This document shows positions 1 to 8,378 of a stretch of 64,000 nt of DNA, in pieces; positions within the stretch are counted from its first letter, which is position 1, and every line of letters begins with the position of its first letter. This DNA is from Lentilactobacillus raoultii (GTDB lineage: Bacteria; Bacillota; Bacilli; Lactobacillales; Lactobacillaceae): assembly GCF_900411375.1 (NCBI RefSeq), contig NZ_LS422984.1, forward strand, positions 715,350 to 779,349, in the 5' to 3' direction. The notes below the pieces were generated by a model. It saw nothing but the letters and a program-made list of their open reading frames with translations, made no database searches and was not told the DNA's origin. A program made the position numbers and the translations under genes.

Positions 1-8
1 AGATGTGG

Positions 9-1197
9 GTATTCCCCACGTATGTAGGGGTGATCCCTGTTAAATATGACCACCAATAGTCAGCTCTTCGTATTCCCCACGTATGTAGGGGTGATCCCAT
101 TCTCCGCATCAAATCGCCATCAAAGGTCATGTATTCCCCACGTATGTAGGGGTGATCCCACGCAACGGAAAAGAACAAATACCAAGCAAAAGTATTCCCC
201 ACGTATGTAGGGGTGATCCTGATAACGGGGAAGTCAGTTGATTGGCTAATCAGTATTCCCCACGTATGTAGGGGTGATCCCCGCTTTTCTCTTGCCTAGT
301 TGTGGTGAACGTAGTATTCCCCACGTATGTAGGGGTGATCCTTGATTATATGATATTACGACTTCGCTAAGCCAGTATTCCCCACGTATGTAGGGGTGAT
401 CCTGTCCAAACGGCTAAAAAGTTGGCGGCCAGTGTGTATTCCCCACGTATGTAGGGGTGATCCCAATGCTGCACTTATGTGCAAAGACATCGTAGTGTAT
501 TCCCCACGTATGTAGGGGTGATCCTTTGCTCTTAAAGGCGAGGGCTCAGATAGTAGTGTATTCCCCACGTATGTAGGGGTGATCCTACTCATTCTTAAGC
601 CCCCTTTACCGAACTGGCGTATTCCCCACGTATGTAGGGGTGATCCTAATGGTTACCGGTTGCCCGGCGAACTCGGGTAGTATTCCCCACGTATGTAGGG
701 GTGATCCTCAGTTAATCAGCGTTGGGGTTGGTTATTTAAAGTATTCCCCACGTATGTAGGGGTGATCCTGTTCCAGACCCTTCTGATGGCGGAGCACAAG
801 CGTATTCCCCACGTATGTAGGGGTGATCCTGGTTACTAATTTCCCATCAGTTTTTGAAAATAGTATTCCCCACGTATGTAGGGGTGATCCTTTTTTGCAA
901 GAGTCGCCGCCAAGTTATCGATGGGTATTCCCCACGTATGTAGGGGTGATCCCGATTAACCCGTTTAGCAACTTGATTAATCGTCGTATTCCCCACGTAT
1001 GTAGGGGTGATCCCGGGTAATGCCAATTTTATCAGCATCCCGTCAAGTATTCCCCACGTATGTAGGGGTGATCCTTGTTGTGGCAAAGAACTTAAGTAAG
1101 CTTTTGTGTATTCCCCACGTATGTAGGGGTGATCCCCGGATGTAAATTTTACTTCGTGGACCTTTAAAGTATTTCCCACGGACGTGGGCACAATCTA
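9..1197 (+). CRISPR. CRISPR array 1 (type I-E-like), trailer end
   Basis: Twenty 28-bp repeats begin at 9, 70, 131 and so on at a 61-bp period (one gap is 62) up to 1169, with 33-34 bp spacers. Each intact repeat opens GTATTCCCCACGTATG and closes GGGGTGATCC, with a short inverted repeat (CCCC/GGGG) typical of type I-E arrays of lactobacilli. The last repeat, at 1169, is heavily degenerate, which marks the trailer end, so the leader and any cas genes would lie left of position 1. The window opens inside a spacer, so the true repeat number is unknown. No cas gene is present in the window. Confidence 0.97.
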
Positions 1198-1202
1198 CCA
1201 AA

Positions 1203-1247
1203 AAATAAGCCAAGAGTTGTCCTAAACAGACATCCCTTGGCTTATTT
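1203..1247. terminator. Bidirectional hairpin terminator
   Basis: A 12-bp perfect inverted repeat (AAATAAGCCAAG at 1203-1214 and its complement at 1236-1247) separates the array from the convergent enolase-family gene. A/T flanks on both sides suit termination in both directions. Confidence 0.7.
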
Positions 1248-1261
1248 CATACATAAAATTC

Positions 1262-2437
1262 TCACTCAATTCTTGTCTGAACTGCCTCATCCATCGCACT
1301 TTCGCTCAACTCTTGACCGATCCCAGGTCGATCGGGAACTTGAAAATAGCCATTAACTGGCTGATCGTCATATTTAGCACTTGACCGAACTTGAGATTTC
1401 AAGCTAATTTCATGATGCTCATGAATAAGTGCATTGGGAATAACGGCTTCCAGTTGCAGGGCAACTGCCGTGACAATCGGACTACCACAAACATGAAATT
1501 GAACGTCAATGTCATTTGTATCGGCCATATCGCAGATCTTTTTGGCTTCAGTAATACCGCCGCAAATTCCGATATCCGGCTGGACCACGCTGAGTGCCCG
1601 ATCCTTGATAAAAGGCTCAAACCGAAATCGGGTGGAGATCCGTTCACCGCTAGCAAGGGGCTCACCAGTGGCGTCTTTAATGGCTGTCATGGTATCAGGA
1701 TTCATTGGTGCGCATGGTTCTTCAACGTAATAAAAGTTCAACTCATGATATTTTTTAATAAACTGACTGGCTGAATTAGCAGTTAACTTTGCGTGACATT
1801 CTAAGATCAACTCTCGATCAGGTCCAATCGTCTGGCGAATCGCTCTTAAACGATCCGCATACTTCTCCATGGCTTGACTAGTCAGCAAACCATGCTTAAC
1901 CTGTCTCAATTGATGATTGTTAATTACCATAAACGGATCCACTTTCACTGCCGAATAGCCTTGGTTAACTGCTCTTTCAGCTGCTTTGGCATAATCTTTT
2001 GGATCTGTCAGGAAATGAACCTTATCGTTCCAATCAAACTGTAGCTGGCTGGCATAGGCCCGGATTTGATTGCGGAGCTTGCCACCCAACAGTTGATAAA
2101 CTGGTGTATTGAAGAATTTACCTTTAATATCCCACAAGGCGGTATCCAGGGCACTGACAGCTGCGTAAAAGATGGTGCCGCCGCCCTTGGCCCAAAAGGT
2201 TTGTTGATAAAATTGCTGCCAAATCTTTTCGGTTTGCAAGGGATCGGCGTCAATAATCATTTTTGCTAAATTGGTTATCATTCCAATCGTTCCGTCAGTA
2301 CCAACGCCGTACGCTATGCCAGCTTCACCGAAGCCACTAATACCGGTATCAGTATTGATCCGAACTACAATCGGGTGCCAAGCCGGCATTAATCCGAACC
2401 ACCTCAGTTGAAAAACATCAACACTGGTAATTTTCAT
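1262..2437 (-). CDS. Mandelate racemase/enolase-superfamily dehydratase
   Basis: 391 aa, cytoplasmic. The N-terminal capping domain (about 1-125) carries the usual GxGE-type motif (SGFGEAG). The barrel shows the metal-ligand series of the superfamily: an ECHAK strand, VEEP, GERIS, QPDIGICGG and FHVCGSP followed by IHEHH. An acid and a His on the ECH strand resemble the mannonate/galactonate dehydratase branch rather than the KxK dipeptide epimerases, so a sugar-acid dehydratase is the best guess; the substrate cannot be read from sequence. The ATG at 2437 is preferred over an upstream TTG because GGAGG lies 7 nt before it. It is the last gene of a four-gene operon, and its start codon abuts the end of the lipoate ligase gene. 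Confidence 0.85.
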   Translation of the reverse strand: MKITSVDVFQLRWFGLMPAWHPIVVRINTDTGISGFGEAGIAYGVGTDGTIGMITNLAKMIIDADPLQTEKIWQQFYQQTFWAKGGGTIFYAAVSALDTALWDIKGKFFNTPVYQLLGGKLRNQIRAYASQLQFDWNDKVHFLTDPKDYAKAAERAVNQGYSAVKVDPFMVINNHQLRQVKHGLLTSQAMEKYADRLRAIRQTIGPDRELILECHAKLTANSASQFIKKYHELNFYYVEEPCAPMNPDTMTAIKDATGEPLASGERISTRFRFEPFIKDRALSVVQPDIGICGGITEAKKICDMADTNDIDVQFHVCGSPIVTAVALQLEAVIPNALIHEHHEISLKSQVRSSAKYDDQPVNGYFQVPDRPGIGQELSESAMDEAVQTRIE

Positions 2438-2439
2438 TT

Positions 2440-3492
2440 TCAAGCCTCCATTTTTGACGATGCTGTCAACATCATATCAGCTAAAGATTCAGCTGAAATG
2501 TTGCCAATAATTTTTTGAAGAGACACATGCCTGAACGCTTGGGCCAATGCTTCTCTGGAGTAATTACAGCCCTGCAGCTGGCGTTCAAGCTGTGTCAGTC
2601 CACCGCCAGTCTGGAGAAAATCACCGTAAATTTTCAGTTTAGTGATTTGATCATCAGAGACGGAAAAGTCAACGCTAACGGTGCCAACTCCCTTGAAATA
2701 ATGCTCGCAGTGGTATTGAAACGTTGATTCATCACCGTATATCCACTTCTTGGTCCCATATTTTTGATCGGCTAATTTAGCGACTGCTTGCCAATCGGCA
2801 GTTGTTAAGCGATAGGTTTGAATTTGGTCAAGCCGTTCTTTTTGAAAAATTGCTAGCAAAATCATTTTTTTAAGTTGCTCAAAGGACAAATCAGCCATCG
2901 ATGCTTTGAAATAAGGTCGCAGATTTGTTACCCGACTGTGAACGGATTTGACACTCTTGGCAGTTAACTTAGCCTTGGATGGGGTTAAAGCCCGCGTCGC
3001 ATTCTCCAAATTGACGTCAATCATCAAAGTACCACCGTAAGAAACCCGATGGCCCATTTTAGAAGCTGACATGCCGGAAAATTTCTTGCCATCTACAGTC
3101 AAGTCATTTCGCCCACTCATGACGGCGTTGACTCCCAAATGACGTAGCACTTGAATGATCGGCTGTGCGTATTGAGCAAAATGAGGTCGTTGAATGGTTG
3201 CTTCAGTATCAATATAGCAATAGGTCAAATTACCCGAATCAACATAAACAGCGCTACCGCCCGAGTTTCGGCGAACCAAATCAATTTGGTGGGCTTTTAA
3301 AAAGGGAAGGTTGACTTCGGCATACACGTTTTGATGAACGCCACAGATCACAATCGGCTTTTGAGGACGGTAAAAATAGAAGCATTTTCCGGATAGCTTC
3401 GGATTGGTTTCCAAGAACTCTGGAAAGGCTTGTTCAATTGATGAACGCTTTAAATAATCTTCTCCTGAAGATGTATCAATATATAAAATAAT
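2440..3492 (-). CDS. lplA: Lipoate-protein ligase A family protein (copy 1)
   Basis: About 350 aa. LplA ligases activate lipoate with ATP and attach it to lysines of E2 and GcvH proteins. The signature RRNSGGSAVYVDSGNLTY is present, followed by a GRNDLTVDGKKFSG motif and an LplA C-terminal domain. The only standard in-frame start, TTG at 3414, lacks a good ribosome site and would remove the first helix. Upstream codons align with the second copy (a TSSG motif), and AAGGAG at 3499-3504 sits 6 nt before an ATT codon at 3492, which I take as the start; CTG at 3495 is the alternative. The ORF overlaps nothing and lies 41 nt after the OppA gene. A lost start (pseudogene) cannot be excluded. Confidence 0.85.
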   Translation of the reverse strand: MILYIDTSSGEDYLKRSSIEQAFPEFLETNPKLSGKCFYFYRPQKPIVICGVHQNVYAEVNLPFLKAHQIDLVRRNSGGSAVYVDSGNLTYCYIDTEATIQRPHFAQYAQPIIQVLRHLGVNAVMSGRNDLTVDGKKFSGMSASKMGHRVSYGGTLMIDVNLENATRALTPSKAKLTAKSVKSVHSRVTNLRPYFKASMADLSFEQLKKMILLAIFQKERLDQIQTYRLTTADWQAVAKLADQKYGTKKWIYGDESTFQYHCEHYFKGVGTVSVDFSVSDDQITKLKIYGDFLQTGGGLTQLERQLQGCNYSREALAQAFRHVSLQKIIGNISAESLADMMLTASSKMEA

Positions 3493-3533
3493 CAGGCACT
3501 CCTTTTAGATGACGAGTAATGACGAACGACTTG

Positions 3534-5201
3534 CTAATCATTTTTAACATACAAATACTTATAATTCCACTGCGAGCCGGTTGTATTGTGGGTGATCCCG
3601 TGAAGTGATGGGCGTTTTAAATAAACGTTATAGTCTTGGTAAAGCGGGGTAACTGCTTGTTGGTCCATCAAAATCTTTTCAGCTTTTAACATCTTATTCC
3701 AGCGAATTGATCGGTTTTGATTATTAGTGTAGCTGGCATCGTTAATTAACTGATCAAAGCGTTTATTGGACCACTGACCAGTGTTTAATGCATTGTTACT
3801 CATCATTGGTTGTAAGAATGCGGTTGGATCAGCAATATCAGCGCCACGACCAGTTAACTCGGCTTCGAAATTATGTGACACACTGCGTTGGTATGAAATA
3901 CTGCTTGGAACATTTTGTAAGTTAATGGTCAGACCTGACAATTGCTTTTCAGCCGCCGAATTGATGTATTCACTGGTTTTCTTTGTATTGTCATCGTTGG
4001 CAGTTAGAAGGGTAAAAGTTAATCCCTTGATGCCGAGTTGTTTCAAACCACGCTGCCAGTATTGCTTAGCCAACTTAGGATTATAAGCCACTCCCTGCCG
4101 ACCGGTTTGTTCGTTTGCAAAATCTTCATTAGTTTTGGGATTGTAAGCTAAATATTTGGTAACCAGACCAGTTGGCTTCAAAGCTTCACCCTTCAACAAG
4201 TTATCTGCAATCTGTTTGCGATCGATCGTTAGTGAAATGGCTTTGCGAATGTTAACGTTGTTAAAAGCTCTCTTTAATTTAGCGTTTTTGATCTTTTGGT
4301 TATAGACCAGGTAGTTCATGTAGGAGTACGGTCCGTGATAGAGATTCTTACTGTTTTGGTAATTCTGGACCTGATCGCCTTTGATAATTGTGAAATCAAG
4401 CTTCTTTGCCTGATACAGAGATAGGCTGGTTTGCGGGTCAACTTCGTAGTTCATATGAATCGTGTTCATCTTGACCGCGGATTTGTCCCAGTAATTGGGA
4501 TTCTTTTTGAAGGTCCAGGTACTACTCTGTGGATGCCACTTGGTCATTACGTAAGGGCCGGAATAAACGGTAGCTTTGGCCGATTGACCGTATTGACTGC
4601 CATATTTATCGACAATTTTCTTGTCTTGTGGTGAAAAGGCCTGATAAGTCATTAGTTTGGTAAAGTAAGCGATCGGATGATCCAGTTTGACTACCAAAGT
4701 TCGCGAATTCTTCGCTTTGGCGCCAAGTTGACTGACTGGTTGTTTACCAAAGTTAATCTGCTTAGCATTTTTAATACCATAGAAAAGATAGGCGTGCGTT
4801 GATTTGGTTTTTGGATTTAGTGTTCGCTGCCAGGAGTAAACAAAACTCTGGGCAGTAATTGGATCACCGTTACTGAATTTAGCATTTTTACGGATCGTAA
4901 AGGTATAGGTCTTGCCGTCTTTAGATGTTTTAACTTTGCTGGCCAAGGCTGGTACCGGCTGGTGATGCTTATTCATGTAAAGCAGGCTGTCGTAGAGATT
5001 GCCCGCCTGATCAAATCCCTGCGCTTTGGAAATGTCCAGCGTGATAATTGAGTAATTGGCTGAAAGATTGGCAGTCCGAACTAGTTTGGGCTTATTGGAC
5101 TTTGATTGACTCGAACAACCAACCAGACCAATGGTAATTACTAAATCGGTTAGTAATAGTGAAGCTGATTTTAAAAGTTGCTTTTTCTTGAAAAGTTGCA
5201 T
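3534..5201 (-). CDS. Peptide ABC transporter substrate-binding lipoprotein (OppA family)
   Basis: 555 aa, SBP_bac_5 family. A basic start, a hydrophobic stretch and a lipobox (GLVGC, Cys near residue 29) predict a lipoprotein on the outer face of the membrane. The body has typical OppA features: PALASKVKTSKDGKTYTF, NGDPITAQSFVYSWQRTL, and NPNYWDKSAVKMNTI, ending in a conserved domain around residues 480-550. No permease or ATPase genes accompany it, so it must use a remote Opp system. It sits between two lipoate ligase genes (23 nt after one, about 41 nt before the other), suggesting capture of lipoylated peptides; that link is inference. Confidence 0.92.
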   Translation of the reverse strand: MQLFKKKQLLKSASLLLTDLVITIGLVGCSSQSKSNKPKLVRTANLSANYSIITLDISKAQGFDQAGNLYDSLLYMNKHHQPVPALASKVKTSKDGKTYTFTIRKNAKFSNGDPITAQSFVYSWQRTLNPKTKSTHAYLFYGIKNAKQINFGKQPVSQLGAKAKNSRTLVVKLDHPIAYFTKLMTYQAFSPQDKKIVDKYGSQYGQSAKATVYSGPYVMTKWHPQSSTWTFKKNPNYWDKSAVKMNTIHMNYEVDPQTSLSLYQAKKLDFTIIKGDQVQNYQNSKNLYHGPYSYMNYLVYNQKIKNAKLKRAFNNVNIRKAISLTIDRKQIADNLLKGEALKPTGLVTKYLAYNPKTNEDFANEQTGRQGVAYNPKLAKQYWQRGLKQLGIKGLTFTLLTANDDNTKKTSEYINSAAEKQLSGLTINLQNVPSSISYQRSVSHNFEAELTGRGADIADPTAFLQPMMSNNALNTGQWSNKRFDQLINDASYTNNQNRSIRWNKMLKAEKILMDQQAVTPLYQDYNVYLKRPSLHGITHNTTGSQWNYKYLYVKND

Positions 5202-5224
5202 TGATAAATCCCCCAGAATATTGA

Positions 5225-6274
5225 TTAATGTGTCAGTTGATTGTGATGATTTAAGACTAAATCGGTGAGTTCTTCAGGTGTCACTGCGCCAATGTTTTGA
5301 GAAAGGTGGCTGATCCTGAAGGCCTCCATTAAACTGTCACGAGTCAGCGGCGTGCCGATTAATTGGTGTTCAATTTCGGCCAAATTGCCGTTAGCCTGAT
5401 TAAAGTCACCAAAGACTTTGGCGTGTGTAATGATACCGTTTGTAACCGAAAAGCTGATTTCGACTGTGCCAACACCGGCATAGTGCTTGGAGTGAAAGTA
5501 GTCGTCCGTAATTCGTTTACCCATGACCCAGTCCTTGGTTTTGAAGGAGGCTTGGGCGATCTTTTGGACTTGCTGCCAGTCGGCTTCGGTCATTTTATAA
5601 GTCGGAATGTCGGCCAATTTTTCAATTTGAAAGACCTCCTTCAAAATCAAAGATTTCAAATGGTTCACCGGAATCAGCTGGTAGGCCGGTTTAAAGAACT
5701 GTCGGATATTAGTGACCCGACTATGAACTGACCGAATACCCTTGGAGGCAAGCTTAGTTTTCGGTGGCGTCAATGCCTGACTAGCCGCGTCTAAATCGAC
5801 GTCCAACATAATCGTGCCGCCACATGAGAATCGGTTGCCAATTTTTAGGGACGACATCCCCGAAAACTTCATGCCATGAACTGTTAGGTCATTACGACCT
5901 GTCATTTTTACATCGGCTCCTAATCTCCTTAAAACACGGATAACCGGGGCGGCGTATTTTCTGAAGTTTAAATAGTTGGTTCCGTTATCGTTATCGACAA
6001 ACGCGTAGGTTAGATTACCGGGATCAACGTAAACGGCGCCACCACCGGCTGCCCGTCTAGAAAGTACAATATGATGAACTCGGATGTAATCTAAATTAAC
6101 TTCGGAGTAAACATCTTGATTCACACCGACAACCACTGATGCTCGCAATGGTTGTGAAAAATGAAAAACGGTATCTTGAAACTTTTCGTTTGTGATGAAG
6201 TAAGTGGACAAACTTTGAGAAATTGCCGGATCACGTAAATATGCGTTACCACTAGATAAATCGACGAAAATAAT
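5225..6274 (-). CDS. lplA: Lipoate-protein ligase A family protein (copy 2)
   Basis: About 349 aa and clearly paralogous to the gene at 2440-3492. It has the RRAAGGGAVYVDPGNLTYAF signature, GRNDLTVHGMKFSG and the C-terminal accessory domain. It is the first gene of the operon. A GTG at 6283 is the only standard start, but it lies inside the ribosome-site-like GAAGTGAT. ATT at 6274 gives a protein beginning MIFVD, which matches how this family usually starts, with 8 nt from the GAAG core. The equivalent ATT-ATT-TT string occurs at the start of copy 1. Two ligases in one operon may divide lipoate and octanoate, or free and peptide-derived substrate; this is not shown by sequence. Confidence 0.88.
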   Translation of the reverse strand: MIFVDLSSGNAYLRDPAISQSLSTYFITNEKFQDTVFHFSQPLRASVVVGVNQDVYSEVNLDYIRVHHIVLSRRAAGGGAVYVDPGNLTYAFVDNDNGTNYLNFRKYAAPVIRVLRRLGADVKMTGRNDLTVHGMKFSGMSSLKIGNRFSCGGTIMLDVDLDAASQALTPPKTKLASKGIRSVHSRVTNIRQFFKPAYQLIPVNHLKSLILKEVFQIEKLADIPTYKMTEADWQQVQKIAQASFKTKDWVMGKRITDDYFHSKHYAGVGTVEISFSVTNGIITHAKVFGDFNQANGNLAEIEHQLIGTPLTRDSLMEAFRISHLSQNIGAVTPEELTDLVLNHHNQLTH

Positions 6275-6300
6275 GAAAATCACTTCTTTCTACATAATTA

Positions 6301-6326
6301 ATTAAGCGTTTCCAAAAACAAGTATA
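6301..6326 (-). promoter_or_regulatory. Promoter -10 and cre-like site of the lplA-oppA operon
   Basis: On the minus strand TATACT (6321-6326) is followed at once by TTGGAAACGCTTAAT (6301-6315), which matches the CcpA cre consensus at all but one position. No good -35 is visible. A cre just downstream of the -10 would block transcription when preferred sugars are present. Confidence 0.4.
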
Positions 6327-6626
6327 ACATTGTGAAATTAAAAAGTTTATTTTGAATTTTTATGTCATAAATATATTAAATCCGTTATAAAACAGAGATC
6401 AGTATCTTTTTGTAATAAAAATTGATTACATCATTACTTTTAGACATATAAATACTCTTTTTTTGAATTTGATATACTATTTTCTAACTAGTTGTTATAT
6501 GATGATCATGTAGTAGTTAAGAGATGATTACGTTATGCTTAACGTGATGCCTTTGGGGAACCATATGTTAGAAAGCATATTTCTGTAAAACGTTTGTTGG
6601 ATTAATTATCTGGGGATGAATTGAAT
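6327..6626. other. AT-rich divergent intergenic region
   Basis: About 300 bp between the minus-strand lplA operon and the plus-strand DUF4352 gene. TATACT at about 6473 may serve the plus-strand gene, with only a weak -35. I see no other conserved structure or ORF. Confidence 0.5.
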
Positions 6627-7181
6627 ATGAATGAAGATCAAAAGAAACAGCCGAAGCCTTGGTATAAAGTTTGGTGGTTTTGGGTTCTGGTTGTTGTCGT
6701 GCTGTTTATATTAGGGGGTATGTTTGGTGATGATTCAGGATCATCTGAATCAAATAGTAAGCCAAGGACTCGCAAAATTTCGCCATTCAAAAGAACTTAT
6801 CAAGTTGGCCAAGTAGTCAATTACAAAGGTTATAAATTTAAAGTTAATCAAGTAAAGTACTTTGCAGGTAACAGTTGGGATACGCCAAAGAGTGGCAACC
6901 AATATGTAATTTGCAATGTGACAATCAAAAATGATAGTCATAAAAAGCAAGATTATAATGAAATGGATTTCCAATTAAGTGCTAACGGTAATGTGACTGA
7001 TTTTGATGAAATCTTAACTTCAGGAAATTATGACAGCAATACGTTGGATAGTGGAACGCTTGATAAGGGTGCCTCAGTTTCTGGTAATTTAATTGGCCAG
7101 GCAAAGAAAAATGCCAAACTAAAGCTTGAATACCAACCATCATTTTTGGACGATAAAACGATTAAAGTCGATTTGAATTAG
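6627..7181 (+). CDS. Membrane-anchored DUF4352-like protein
   Basis: 184 aa. A Lys-rich start and one hydrophobic segment (about residues 15-33, WWFWVLVVVVLFILGG) anchor the protein. A Ser-rich linker follows, then an exported Ig-like beta domain resembling DUF4352 (YQVGQVVNYKGYKFKV, QYVICNVTIKND, a Gly-Asn loop and a final beta strand). This domain usually occurs in surface proteins of unknown role. ATG at 6627 is chosen; TTG at 6621 sits only 4 nt after GGGGA and is less likely. It heads a run of small exported or membrane genes. Confidence 0.75.
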   Translation: MNEDQKKQPKPWYKVWWFWVLVVVVLFILGGMFGDDSGSSESNSKPRTRKISPFKRTYQVGQVVNYKGYKFKVNQVKYFAGNSWDTPKSGNQYVICNVTIKNDSHKKQDYNEMDFQLSANGNVTDFDEILTSGNYDSNTLDSGTLDKGASVSGNLIGQAKKNAKLKLEYQPSFLDDKTIKVDLN

Positions 7182-7236
7182 TTTTACGTCCAAATACTGA
7201 AGACGTTAAAAGCTGAAATTATCTGGGGGTTTTATC

Positions 7237-7626
7237 ATGAAGCGTCTTAAGCTTAATACTTGGACTGGAATTTTTGATATTGTTAACTGTGTGTTATTTG
7301 TACTTTCCTGGTTTGTCATTTTTGGGACAGCATTCAGTGATGCGACAACCGGTGGGAACGCAACAGATTCTGCTGCGACATTCTTTTATGCAATGGCTTG
7401 GATCGGGGTAATCTTAAATGTCATTGCTTTATTGCAGTCACGACGTCATGGAATTTCGTTAGTTGGACCAGTTCTTGGAATTATTGGAAGCCTGCTATTT
7501 GGAATCACGGCTGCGATGGCCTTTCCAGCACTCGTTGTATTAATTGTTGCAACCGTGTTTACGATGTTACAGCGTCCCGCAAAGAACTATTCAAACCATA
7601 GCCATTCTGCTACGCCAAGTAATTAA
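7237..7626 (+). CDS. Four-helix membrane protein (DUF4064-like)
   Basis: 129 aa. Hydrophobic segments lie near residues 9-32, 48-70, 76-95 and 97-115, with a short polar tail rich in Asn, Ser and His. The pattern and size resemble the DUF4064 family, which has no known function. CTGGGGG lies 8 nt before the ATG. It lies 55 nt after the DUF4352 gene and 14 nt before the next secreted protein, so co-transcription is likely. Confidence 0.65.
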   Translation: MKRLKLNTWTGIFDIVNCVLFVLSWFVIFGTAFSDATTGGNATDSAATFFYAMAWIGVILNVIALLQSRRHGISLVGPVLGIIGSLLFGITAAMAFPALVVLIVATVFTMLQRPAKNYSNHSHSATPSN

Positions 7627-7640
7627 ATTAGGGGGATAAT

Positions 7641-7916
7641 TTGAAGAAGCATTTAATTTTATTGTTGTCTGTTATTGCTTTGGTGGCCGGCTTTGCATTT
7701 GCCACTACTCAAACGAATGCACGGGCTGCTTCCGCAATTCCCATTTCATTTCGAGGACATTGGCATAACTATGATAATGGTGCTCATATAACCATTACAG
7801 CACATTATGTAAAAATGTTTAAACATTTCAAACACGTTAGATATGTAAGTCGTTCTGGATCATGGTATATGGTTCACTTTTTACATTCCTATCCAATTTA
7901 TTTGCATTATGGTTGA
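7641..7916 (+). CDS. Small secreted protein, possibly truncated by a frameshift
   Basis: 91 aa from a TTG start 5 nt after AGGGGGAT. A signal peptide (about 1-30, ending in a run of Ala) precedes a His- and aromatic-rich mature part with a PxxFRGHW motif. That motif resembles the WHxGTPxxxRGxW motif of three other small secreted proteins in this window (34275, 35033, 46438). The frame ends early at TGA, while a shifted frame continues with TRRPSLGIWYEYSRNLSSK to 7985. A one-base error or a real truncation is possible. Function unknown. Confidence 0.55.
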   Translation: MKKHLILLLSVIALVAGFAFATTQTNARAASAIPISFRGHWHNYDNGAHITITAHYVKMFKHFKHVRYVSRSGSWYMVHFLHSYPIYLHYG

Positions 7917-8134
7917 CCAGGCGTCCTTCACTTGGAATATGGTATGAGTATTCGAGAAACCTATCATCAAAAATGACGCATCGGTGATCGAACTTTGACA
8001 AACTATAAAGCAGTTTTTTATCTAGGCGCTAAGGGAGATTTTACAATGCTTCTACTAGCACTAATTATCATAGTCTGTTACCTTACCTAACCTATAAGTT
8101 CTTTATCCAATGGGTTAGGTGGCTACTGTTACTA

Positions 8135-8284
8135 ATGGCTTTATTTGATGTTTGGGATCTATTTAAGTGGACCATTGGCACAGTTGTTTTCGAACTTGCA
8201 GTCAGTATTTTTGTGATTCTGATGATCTCCGGCTTATTTCTTGAATGGAAAGACAATTATCAAAAAAAGCATCAAAAATTTTAA
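8135..8284 (+). CDS. Small membrane protein, probable remnant
   Basis: 49 aa, with one hydrophobic segment (VVFELAVSIFVILMISGLFL) and a Lys-rich tail. The open frame extends upstream of the ATG through a hydrophobic run to a stop at about 8028, without a good start. Another frame contains a 14-codon hydrophobic start at 8046 that ends in TAA. The pattern suggests a small membrane-protein gene broken by a frameshift. A terminator follows directly. Confidence 0.3.
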   Translation: MALFDVWDLFKWTIGTVVFELAVSIFVILMISGLFLEWKDNYQKKHQKF

Positions 8285-8286
8285 TC

Positions 8287-8316
8287 AAAAAGTCCTCAGT
8301 CGGGCTTTTTATTTTT
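8287..8316 (+). terminator. Rho-independent terminator
   Basis: AAAAAGTCC (8287-8295) pairs with GGGCTTTTT (8302-8310) through one G-T pair and is followed by more T residues. It closes the 6627-8284 gene group. Confidence 0.7.
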
Positions 8317-8378
8317 CAATTATGACTGGGTGACCAGACCACGAACACTAATTATTTAAATGCTAGAAGGTGACCAAA

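Noticed and set aside
356-1191. ORFs of 65-114 aa in CRISPR array 1 with repeated HPYIRGEY-like motifs
   Set aside because: They are translations of the repeats and have no ribosome sites; the periodic motif is the 61-bp repeat itself.
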